A stretch of DNA of 64,000 bases from Xiphophorus maculatus (lineage: Eukaryota; Chordata; Actinopteri; Cyprinodontiformes; Poeciliidae). The stretch is taken from positions 16,836,015 to 16,900,014 of the forward strand of contig NC_036461.1 of the NCBI RefSeq assembly GCF_002775205.1, read 5' to 3'. The position numbers were made by a program, and so were the translations under genes. Each line of letters opens with the position of its first letter. The first letter of the stretch is position 1. Shown here piece after piece: positions 36,901-49,100 of the stretch. The notes beneath the pieces are model-generated. The model saw nothing but the letters and a program-made list of their open reading frames with translations, had not been told where the DNA came from and ran no database searches.

Positions 36901-39900
36901 GGCATTGACAGACCCCTCCTCGTCTTCCTGGTCGTAGTCCGACTCCGTGTCGGCCGGCATGCTGTAGATGGGCTCCTCTCCATCCACCAGGCTCTCCACC
37001 ATGCTCACTTTCCTCTCCGAGTCTGTTTTTGTTTCCTCGTTTTTCTCTCCCTCTGCCGGAGGAGGAGGAACGGGAGCCCCGTCTCCAGGTGGAGGGAGCG
37101 GAGGAGGTGGAGGAATTCCAGTGGCGGGGACGCCGTCTACTGGAAGTGGAGGAGGCGCGGGGGGAACGGTTCCCTCTGCAAAAGCAGGTGGAGGAGGAGG
37201 GAGATGCACAAATATGTCCTGATCTATGGGAGCGTCGGACTCAGCAGGAGGTGGGAAGTCTGGCAGGGGGATGCACTCTTCCTCTGCATGGAAGCCTTCG
37301 TCTACATCCTCCTCTTTCGAGGCCCCTCCGGCTGTGCTCGCCCCTTTTGCGGTTTTCACCTCCGCCACAGGCTTGGCTCCGACTGCTTCCGCGGAGGGAT
37401 CCACACCCCCAAAGTTCAGGAGGTCGATGAGCTCTGTTGCCTTCCGGGATGCCTCCTTCTTCATCCGCTTGAGCTCAGCATCCCGACGCAGCTGCAGCTC
37501 CTGTTTGGACGACTCGCACAGCTGCGACACCTCGTCCTCTCGCTTTTTCTGCAGGCGCTCGATCTCTCTCTCCAGCTGGAGGATCTCCTCCATTTGACGA
37601 GCTTCATCCTTTAGGGAGGGGGAAAAAGATACATTTTGTAATTCAAACTGAGGATAATAAGCTGCAGCATCAATTGCTGGATGTATTTTAGCTAGTCTCT
37701 AGTTTTTATGATAAAGGTGCATTGCAAAGATATTTATGTCACTTTTTGTACGATTGGCTACATTAAAATAGCAAAATGTAAAAGTAGTGCATGACTGTTA
37801 ACCTGTTGGACCCTAAGGGGGTATAAATAAATTTCTGCCTGACAAAAACACACAAAAGTAAATCACTTATAGCCTCAGAGCTATTAGATTTAAGTGGAAG
37901 GAAAATGACTCATGGTTTTTATTTTATTTTTTTTACAACTACAAATCCAGAAAGTAAGATATTAATATCCATTCAGCCTCCTTTTATCTCATAATCCTGA
38001 ATAAAAGTCACCGTATTAATAAATAAAGGCACAGCATTAATCCAACTTTCTACAGAGGTCCTATAGTTAACATTAAAAAAGCTCAATATTCATAGTTAAA
38101 TCTGGTTAGGATACAAAACACATTTTGAACCTCTCACAAAACACTGCTCAATCCATCATTCAAAAAACAGAAAGCGCATGGAACATGTGCAATATTGTTT
38201 TTGTCAAATAAGACTAATTGTCTGACAAAAACAAAAAACCCTTGAAAACGCAGTACTTGCCTCTGTTGATCTCACCTTCTGATCGTCTTCATTAACCTCT
38301 TCGTCTTCCTCTGCGCCCGTATTCTTCTTCTCTTCCTCCTCCTTTTTCCTTTGCTCATCTTCCCTCTTCTTCTTCTCCTCTTTGAGTTTTCGAACGTGGG
38401 TGCGAGCCACCTGCCCTCGCCTGTGCTTCTGCAGCACCAGCGCCGCCTTGCGCTTCTTGACGAACTGTCTGCGTTGGATGTGCCTCCGCAAGTGCTTCTG
38501 CAGAACAACGATGCTGGAGCGAACCTGTTTGAAATGCTTCCTGTGAGGAAAAGCAGGGGATAAAAAAAAAAGACCCCATTTAGAACCAGTACAAACACCA
38601 GAGAGGAGTTATTGTCATCCCTTGAAGCATCGATTTAGGATGGCACCTACTTTGCAGAAAAAGTGAGTAGATGGGCTCGGATTATCATGGCAGCTTGACG
38701 CCGGATTTCATCCCTGTCTTTCTCCAAACGCTGCTCCAAAGACTCCTTCATGAACACCTACAGGAGCAAGACAGCAGAGATATATAAAATATTGATTCTC
38801 AGTATTACCTGGGATATACAGCTGGAAACAGATTTTCAGTATATAATCTGTATGAAAAGACAAAACTTTTCGAATCTGCCCTTAAACTTTCTATGAGACT
38901 GAGATTACGGCTTTGTGATGGTCACACCAGAACACCGACTGTCGACTTTAACACACTTCGTAACTAATTTGGTGATGCACCTTGGGTTCATTTTAAAGGC
39001 TCATCTGTGCTCATTCTGTTCTACAGAATGCTCTTTTGTCGTTTTTTCAGCTGTTTTATGAGGTGCACCAGTCCCTCTTGCAGAAAAACACAGACACAAC
39101 CTGATACAGTCATCCCATATACTTCACAGTGGGGATTTGTTGTCATGCTTGTAAATTTTGCAGTTTCTCCTCATTGTGAGAAGGTGGAGGTCATCATTGC
39201 CAGACAGTTCAAATTCTGATTTTTCAAATCACATGACATGTCATCAGAAAATTAACCTCTTTGACCCTCTTCTTCTGGAGTTCCTCCTCTCTGAGTGGTC
39301 TTTTTGCTCATGTTGGTGCAGGATTTGTTTCACCTTGGATAATGACACACTCTAAGCTTCAGCGTATTTCTTTACGAGGTTGTTGCATTTGACACTTAAC
39401 ACCTTCAGGCACCTTCAGGCATGTGGAAATTGTAAGCAAGAGTAAGCCATACTTCTGCAATTTCTCATCCTGATATTTGCAAAAGTCTCATTTGTATTGA
39501 TTTTTTGCAAGATGTTACACCAAGAAGCAGTGAATTTCTGGTTTTCCCTTAAAAATACATCCACAGTTTGGGCTCTGTATTAGTGGAATGTTGTGAATGA
39601 ACCAATCAGAACAGACATCATCAAAAGGTAATTTGTCTTCTTATACAGTTTATATAAATATCTGGTTTCACTTATCTGGCCAGTAGGAAATTTAAAATCT
39701 CAAAGGATCTTTCAACTTTCAAAAAACTTGCCTTGGTCTTTCCCAGCTGCCACTCCTTCTTAGTTTTATCATATTTAGTTAAGAGATCAGTGCTTCTTTT
39801 CTTGTCATCCCCTGCTGCTGGCATCTTATCTTTTATGATGATTTTATACCTGACACCAAAATAAGACATAGTATGAGACAAAAATAGAAACAAAGTGGCA

Positions 39901-40128
39901 TAGAGCTACACAAAGACTAGATGAGTGTAGATGATAGGGAGACGTACCGTGAGAAAAAATCTTTGAATGTTCTGCGAACGGGGAACCCAGCGCGACGGAT
40001 CTTCACCGTCTCCAGCATCCCTGAATATCTTAGCTGGTTCAGGACGATTTCTGGGTCAAACACGTTCGGATTCTACACAAACAGTATAGACAACTTTAAT
40101 ATTTAGAGACCTTAAACAATATAAACCC

Positions 40129-40161
<33 letters not shown>

Positions 40162-43100
40162 AACCGATTGATGTCAATTAGAGGAAAGATAATCCCAGAT
40201 ACAAAGAAAGTGACCTTTTCCATGTTGGGCTTAATGCAGCGAATGAAGAACGGATTGGATGCACTAAGTGTGGCCATGAGAGCATGGAGGGAGTCCTGGG
40301 GAGACACAGCAATGAAATGATATAGATTTTTTTTTCACATAATGTAAAACAGCCCCATTGGTAACAGAATAATATAACTCATTACTACCACTTTAAATAA
40401 TGAATCAATAAACCATTAAAATAACTACTTGGCGAAATAAACAATTGCTGATTCCTTAGTTACATATTTCTGCTTAAGGGACGTCGTTCTGTCTCCTGTA
40501 TAAAAGGAAATAAATGTCAATAACTCACCCTGAACTGGGAGCTCACTGTGGGCTTACGTCTGGCTGTCCCCATCTTCTCCTCATTGTTTCTGCTGCCGAC
40601 CTTCTCAAACAAGTCGTAGATGAAGTCCAACCTGAGACGCGACGGGAAATAAAAAAAACGGCAGGAACTCAATTAAGCTGTGAGAATGCCACAGGTTGTG
40701 TCTGTATGACTTACAGAAGAAAATATCATTTTCAAAACCTACTAACAGAAATAACCAGTCCTTATTTATTATACATTTCAGAGAGGTCAGAAATCTCCTT
40801 AAGAAGGGGCCCCTGGGCAAAAGAGTAGCCAAACGAATCAAGGTTACAGCATATAAATACCAATAAATAATCCATAGTAAATAAAAGAAAAATGAAACAA
40901 CAATTCAAAGTAACCTCTCAAGAAAAACAATGCATTTTTATTATATTATTTGTGTTTAAGAACTTTTAGTAAATTACTTCCCCTTATTGGAGTCTAGAAA
41001 GTGTTTGTAGAGTTTTCTTATGGAGAAATTATGAACATTTGGATTAATTTATGTCTCTTGTATTTTTCTTGTAGACCACATGTGGTCATATCACAGATTC
41101 AAGTGAACCTCGGAGGTTTCTTTCATCTTTGATCCATCTAATAGCTTTTAATCATCACGCCACAGCAATTACTACTTCAGGTTCCGAATAAAAAAATATC
41201 TGGAACATTGAAGAGTTAAGTTAGATTATCAAAAATGTTGACTGGGGCATTCATAATTTTAAAGGCAGATATTGAACGTCCCTCAAATGTCTCGGGAAAC
41301 GTTTGACAGAAAACGATCTGTTTTTGTGAGTTTAAATCTCCTACCTGCTGTCCTTGAGCATGTTCAGGATGTCGTCCCTGAACGTGTCTCTGTTCTTCTC
41401 CAAGATTCCTCTCACATCATACAGCACCTGCTCAAAACACACACTTCCCACGGTCAAAATAATCATGTGAGCAGATTTGCGAACATTAAAAGCTGCTCAT
41501 GTATCCATGGGTCACCTCTCCGGCATAATGCTTGATCCCAAACTGATGATCTGCAACTCTGGGCTTCACATAGTAAGGGTTTGTCTGCAGAAAACGGACA
41601 TCAAGTACAGCATTTGCAACACAAGTGCAGCAAAGTAGCTTAAACTGTGGCGCATTAAATAACTCACAGAGTGTCTGCTGTGCAACTTCTCCAGCAGAGT
41701 GAAGTCTGTTCCTTTGGGGAATCGGCTCTCTTCGTTCACTAGTGCCAACAAGCCAAGTTTCTGCCATCGAGGAGAAAATAAAAGGTTCAAACTGCCTCTA
41801 CGTCACAGAATCAACATCGACATTTCATGTACACATCAACAGCAACATTTCACACCTTCTCTATGAGGTCGAGACACTCCGCATTGTCCATCCAGTCGAT
41901 GGCATCCCACTGAACTCCTTCCCTATACAATAAGTGCATCCAAACTGTCACACACTGATGAAACAAGCAGCACGTTTTGAGCTGAACCTCAACGAACCAC
42001 GGCTCGTTTTTCGGCATCACCTGTTGTACTCCAGCTGCTCCAGGGAGAAGATGTGCTTGTTAAAGTATGCCTGGAGCTTCTCGTTGGCGTAATTGATGTT
42101 AAACTGTTCAAACCGATTCACCTGCATATCAACATATCCTCTGATCAATATACATGTCCAATTAAGCTTGGAAATTCTGGACATGAATGCAAAATTAGCC
42201 CTGAAATACAGCATGTCTTGATTGTTTTTTTACAGTTCAATCACAAGCAACAGCATATTTCATTGGGATTTTATGTAAACAAAATGGTTTGTATCTGAGA
42301 AGGATAAATTGCTGGAGTTCTTACCTCGAAATTTTCAAAGCCAAAGATATCAAGAATACCAATGGATTTGAAATTTTCTTTTCCCTTGATCTTCTGATTA
42401 ATCTTGAGGATGATCCAGGAGAAACACTGGGAATACAGCGCCATCGCAACAGAGTCCCTGGAATCAATGGCCTGCAGCGATGTAGAAAGAGAGTAAGGAC
42501 GACTGTGTGAATGTCTGAGGAAGATCAATCAAAAGTGGGGAAGGACAATGTATTTATGTCCCTGACCTGTTCAATCGTGAGAGGGGAACAGATTTCCTCT
42601 CCTCTGAGGATTATGGATCGCTGAGTCAGGACTTCAGAGAGCTGGAAGGCGTCCAGACCCAACAGTTCACTGGCGTTACTGACCACTGGGAACGAAAGAG
42701 ATGAAGTTACTCAAACTTGACCCTAAACTTTTCTGAATCATTTCAACTGAGCGACAGCCTGACCTTGCTTGGTGGTGATCTGAGCCCCTCCTGCGAGCAT
42801 GAACTCCATGTTGCCGAGCTGCAAGACTCCCGACAGCAGCTTGAACATGTCTCTGATTTCTTCCTCTGTAAACCCTAAAACCTTCAGTGCCTCCTGCACA
42901 AAGACAAGGGCATGAAACAGATAAAAGCAATGTTTATTTCATATGCAAACAATTACATATTGTCAATGTCAACTGTATTTATATAGCAGTTTAAAGACAG
43001 GTGTAAAACTGCACCAAAGTGCTGTACAAAAACGATGATAAATTAAGTTGATGAAAAGAAAAAGAGAAATAATACAAGAGAAAAAAAAAAATATATATAT

Positions 43101-46100
43101 ATATAGTTAAAATAATAAGAGTAATAATAAGTAAAAAAAAAAACAAAGAAGAGCTACGGTATCAGGTCTCAATTGAATGCCAAAGAATAAAAATGAGTTT
43201 TAAGAAGTGATTTAAAATGATCCAGGCTGTGGGCAGATCTAATCTGGAAAGGTAGATTATTCCAGAGAATAGGAGCAGCATATTGAAATTTTGAGGAAAA
43301 AAAATGAGAGAAAGTCTGAGACTTTTGCAAGGTGGCTATTGGTTACGTCTTTGTGATAATTGAACATCAACCGACCATAACACTGTTGTACAGTTCTTTG
43401 TCATTCAGGCTCTTGTCCTTCAGACATCCTGATTGGCTGAGGTAGTGGAAAGATTCAGCAGGATCCTCCAGGAAATACAGACCTGGAGAGACATATGAGA
43501 CTTTCATGTGCACATACTTTATTTTCAGAATAACATATTAAGTAAAATATGCTTTTCATCTCAGTTTAGACCAATTGGTTACGACTAAAAGCTGATTAAT
43601 AAGTCTGTTTTTGGCTTTTAGCATACAGGAATACAAGAATTTGGATTTCACATAAAATATCAAACTTTTTTACCACAAGGAATTATTATGTCATATGCTT
43701 AATTTCTTTTCAGTGTGCTGACCTTGTCTTTTTTTAATAATAAATCCACAATGATTAAACTGACACCAGGACATGGCATCCCAAAATACTAAAATGTCAA
43801 AAATCTACACCTGATTCACAAGCAAATAATATGCATGCTGGGTTGCAATTGTCATTTTACAACCAGAATTGTTTCTGTATTTTGTTGGGATTGTATTTGA
43901 AAGACAAAGTAGAGAAAAAGGTCTCAACTTTGACTGGACCGTTCAAACATATACAGATTCTTTGACCTTGACCCCTGTAGCTGTAGGTTTATTTATGGTC
44001 GCTGTCCTAAAGGTTTGTGCCTATAAAAAAACATTTTAAGTTTGAGAATGGCACTGTAGGTTGACATTACTTGTATATTCCAATAAGGTTGGCTAAATTT
44101 ATCATACTTTGTTCATTAGTAATCAAAAAATATATTAAAAAAGGACCATTGCCAATATTTAGAGGACTTACTTTTATCCTCTTTACTGGCTCCTGCCAGC
44201 AGAGCATAGAAGATGTGGTAGTTTCTCTCTCCTGGATTTTGTCGTACCACACGGTTCTACAGAGGAAAAGAAAAGATTTCAATAACCATTATATTTAAAA
44301 ACTGATGAATCATTCCATTTAAAATTTAAAATGGCATGAAAGGTATAACCTATATTTACCTTTTCCAGTAAATCTAAAAGGGAGAGTCAAGGAAGCAACT
44401 ATGACTGGAACCTTTTTTTGTTTTTGTGATTAATATACTGGCTTGTTGCTGATATGTGCTATAAAAATAAACAAATAAACAATATATAAACATTTAAAAA
44501 ACTGCCGTTCCACCACATACAGTAAGGATACAGTCGATGACGCAGCCTCCTTGGATGTTTCCGCACTCTGAGAAGTGAAGCTGGATGAACTTCCCAAAGC
44601 GACTGGAGTTGTTGTTGTAAACAGTCTTTGCGTTCCCAAAAGCCTCCATGATTGGACTGAAAAAGAAACAAGAATCTGCGGTTTTTATGTTGTTTTATTC
44701 AGCCTGTAGAAAACATTTCAGCTTCCTGGAAGAACGACAGTGGAGCCTCCATCATCCCCAGTGTTTCCTGTAAGGATCGCCATTTTTAACACAAAACTCA
44801 CTCAAGTCAAAGTAGAAAAGGTGCATTTGAAATATTTAAGACAAAGCATGGAGGACTACTTTTTGCAGCAATAACGTAATCATTACTGCATTGAATTAAT
44901 TTTCTGCCTGCTTTTATTGGTCTCTCAGATTATTATAAGGAATGCATAGTTGCCTTTTCCTTATAATGTTACTTCAACTTATTGAGGTTTGCAGAAATTA
45001 GTTTTTGTGCACCTCTTCCTAAATCTTGCAGCTGCATCTTAAATATAAATATGTAGAGGCCTGAATATTTTTCTTTTCCAGCTATTCTGTTGTTTGAAGC
45101 TCTTGTTAGAGGTAATTGTCTCAAACTCCAGCTTGTACAGATGTAGTGACTCCGATCCAGGAATTTAACTATGAACACCGAAGCAGAAAAGGAGCACAGC
45201 TTTATTTAATTAATAATAACAGAGTAATGTGTGGTGTAAATCTGAAGACATGAAGGTAAATGACACACTCAGCTGATTAAAATGTAAAAACATTTGTTTC
45301 GTCCTGCACACCTGCTCTGAACGATGGCCTGCTCCACGTGAGTAGTTCTCTCCGACTGAGGAGCAGCGATTGAGTTCTGGCTCATCACCGACAGAAACTG
45401 CAGCAGCAGTTTGGTGCTCTCCGTCTTCCCCGCTCCTGATTCACCACTGGAGAACACACACACACACACGCACACGCACGCACACACACGCCCACGCACC
45501 CCCACCACCCAAATCCAATTATAAAGCCAGTGACCTTCTGTGACATCCCAGTAACTCCGACTGGTCTGGTCATCTAATTGATAGAGGGGCTTGATTGCTT
45601 CAGAGATATTTCATTAGGTTCCAGACTCTTTCCATAACGTTGAGGGTAATTGAAAGCACTCGGATCAGACCATTTAGCTGCAAACCGTCTTGATTCAGTG
45701 GTGAAGGATTTTTTTTTTAATGAAAGATGAAACAATTCATAAACTTTAATGTTTCAGTTTTGTTTCTTCAGCAGCGACAGAACGAGTTTACTTCCTTTAG
45801 TTAGGTTTCTTACCTTCTTTCAGTACAAAGTGGCATGTCGTTGGAAAGTGGAAGAAAAAGTGTCCTTGGTTTTCAAAATTGTTTACTAGCAGATCTGAAA
45901 AGTGTGGCACGCATCTGTTTTTTAGTCCCCCAGGATTAAGTATTTCTAGAATCTCCATGTCTAGTCTTCAGCAGCCTTCCGTGCTGAGCTGTGTTTCAGC
46001 ATATGTTGACCCCACTTTGTATCTACAAAAGGCAATTGATTTGATTTGGCTTTGAATCATTTTAAAATGGGGTTGAAAACATATGCAAGCCTTACTTCAG

Positions 46101-49100
46101 AGATTTTTATTTAAAAACCATGTATCATTTTTCTTTGTCTTGATCCGTTAGATAGAATCACAAAAACATAGTGCGTAGTTGTAGACTAAACGTGAAAAGG
46201 TCCAAAGAATATACATCCGATGCAACCCAGCAATTAATCTGAACCATGAACTCACCTTATGAGGACACACTGACTGTCATGGCGTTTCCAGATGCAGCGG
46301 TAACATTCATTGGCCACGGCAAAAATGTGCGGCGGGAGTTCCCCCAGATGGTGCTTGGAGTACAAGTCCACTCTGTCCAGGTCGTACAGGCCTGGGATCT
46401 GTTTATATGGGTTGACAGCAGCCAGGATACTTCCAATATTAGTCTGAAAACAGAAAAGAAGAAGAAAAAGAGTTTCAGATTATTTCTTTTTTAAACCATC
46501 TTGAAAAGTCTTGATACACTGCTCAATAATAAATGGAAAATTTGGATTAATGCAGCTTTCTGTACCCATCCATAATTCTTTTAGGTTGGAAAGCCTCCTT
46601 GTTATCTTTCCAAACTGATTTAAGTTTGGACTTTGGTAACAAAAAGTTAACATTGCTTTCACCTAGAAGAAACATATTTAATTAAACCTAAGTCTTCCAA
46701 GAATGTAGATATAAGTTGTTGAGGTCTAAACAGAAGAGCTGCATTCACACTGAGAAAATGTTACACAGAGCAGGACTCTACTCACTAAATGGGTGAACAT
46801 TGCTGCTCTTAATCCCAATGTTTTAATAACAAAAAAATAAAGCATGCATCATTTTCAGCCCTGCTTTTTGTCACCTAAAATCACAATAAATAACCTCAGA
46901 GTTTGTGGTTGTACTGAGTAACTCTTCTCCTAATAGGTTTAAATGTTGGTTAGCCTGTTTCCAGATACAGAAAATCTTCTCTGCCTTTTCCCGTATTTTT
47001 ACCCAATATTTTCTAATAAAACATTTGTGTTTGTGCGATAAAGTTGCTTACGGAGAGTAGACACCGACTTGCACGTATGTCAACAACCAGGATGACCTGA
47101 CTTACGTAAATGTTATCCTTTTGGTAGCGCTGGTAAAGGTTGTGCATGATTGCAGCCTCATGCAACTCAGCCAGCGCTGACATGTCCTCCACCCCGTCAA
47201 TACTGGACTGGTGCATCGCATACACCCGCTCCCTGGTGACCTCGGCCTGCTGTAGGTAAAACACCTGCACACAAGGAGGCACACAAACTGTCTCGCATCA
47301 TCATGTTAAGGTTTCCTAAAGCAAAATCCATAAGCAAAAAAATCTACAAATCTGATCCCTTTTTTTTATTGGTGCTACTGCTTGATAATTACAGTCTAAG
47401 AATGTTGTTTTTAGAACGACAACAGATGCCAGTGTTGCAAGAGCCGCTTTTTTAAGACCCATTTCATGACAATACAGAGCAGTTTTGGCTCAGACCCCAG
47501 TCTCCTCCATGCCATCCATCACTATGGCAACAGGACAGTGTAGGGGAAAGCGGAGAAGTGGGGAGGGAAGAGAGAAGACGAGAGGAAGTGTAACAGATCT
47601 GATGTGGTGGGATCTGACAGGTGAAAGCAGCTCGGTGTGAATTCAGGTCAGGCATGCAAATGATGTTACTACGGATCCCCGTGTCCGGTCAACACACACA
47701 CACACACACACACACATGCACGCGCCAACACACACAGAGAGGTATTGGAGATAACTGCTGTTCTGTTTCAGCTTGAAGGTCGCTCACCTATTTCACTGAA
47801 ATCAGCTTGTCTGAAAATAGAAACCATGCCATTTACAATACAGGGTTGCTGACATGACGCACAGCAAGCCTTCACCCTGTGAGTGTGTGTGACTCTGTGT
47901 GCACTGCAGAAACAGATGTATTGGTAGTCTGTGGAGAGTAACAGCAGGACTTGCCATAGGCACTCAGACTGTTCCTAAATTAATCTATTACACCCCACTT
48001 ACAGTTCTTTTTTTCTGTGAAGAGTTGTTGTATGGCGGACCACTCCCAAAAAATCAACATGTCATCGTTATTTGCTAATTGTATGTGATTATGATGTTTT
48101 TAGTCTGCACGTTTCTGGAGTTAGCATACTCTTTTTTCCCTTTGTAAATGTCAAGCTGTCATAGATATTTCATGTATAGTTTGTGGGTAAATGCAGATGA
48201 TGGTCTTGCCTATAATGTCACTGGGTTTCTTCACTCAGCTGTGATTAATTGACCTAAATATTCCCTAAATATTCCGCTTCTTTCATTGGAAAGGAACGAT
48301 TACTGTAGGCTTACATTAGAAGCTGACAGTGAAACTGCAATCACAATGCTTAAAACATTTGACATCACATAAAATGAATAAAATGTATTAGTAGCAGCAG
48401 TACTGTTGGAAAACAGGGAAAAGAGCTGAGAAAACTGCGGCATATTACACACATTTTCAATTTAATTTGTTTTAAGTTGTTTAAATCATCTAATATTGGA
48501 GATTAGTTATCCACCATTTCTGGGGATTTATTCACCTTTGTGCAAGCTCACTGTGATGTAACATCTCCCTACTGCAAGTAAGGAAAGTGCTATTGAAGAA
48601 GATGCTCAAAAACATAATTTCTCTTTAGGTTTTTCATTTACAGACATTTAAACTTAACCCTCTCACCTCAGCTTTTTCTAAATCTAAACCTAAATTGGTA
48701 GCAATGAAAACAAAAGACAATCCCAGATTCAACAGAACATAACCAAAATTACAGCAGAAAGACAGATAAAAAAGAAAAAAAAATCAATGAACCAGAGTGA
48801 AACTAAAAAATGTTGAACAATAAAACGGACACATCAACATGCCTTTGTCCATCGAAGTACATGAAAGCATATCTTTAATACATTCTGTTCCCGCTTCTTG
48901 GAGCTTCTCTGAAAACAAAGTAAATCTGCTGCAAATAAAAGCATCTGTATTTGACCTGCATCAGCTTTTTTAGACTTACCTAAAGTTACTTCATGAAAAC
49001 TAGACACTAGCATGACCAGAAAACAGTCTGTATATCTATGTGTGACCTTTGTGTTAATGTATTAATTAGTGTTTGATCTGCGTGATGTTCACGGTTCTAT

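Noticed and set aside
36709..37614. Plus-strand open frame of 301 codons
   Set aside because: It is the antisense shadow of the 831-bp myosin-X coiled-coil/PEST exon, kept open by its GC-rich, proline-coding composition.
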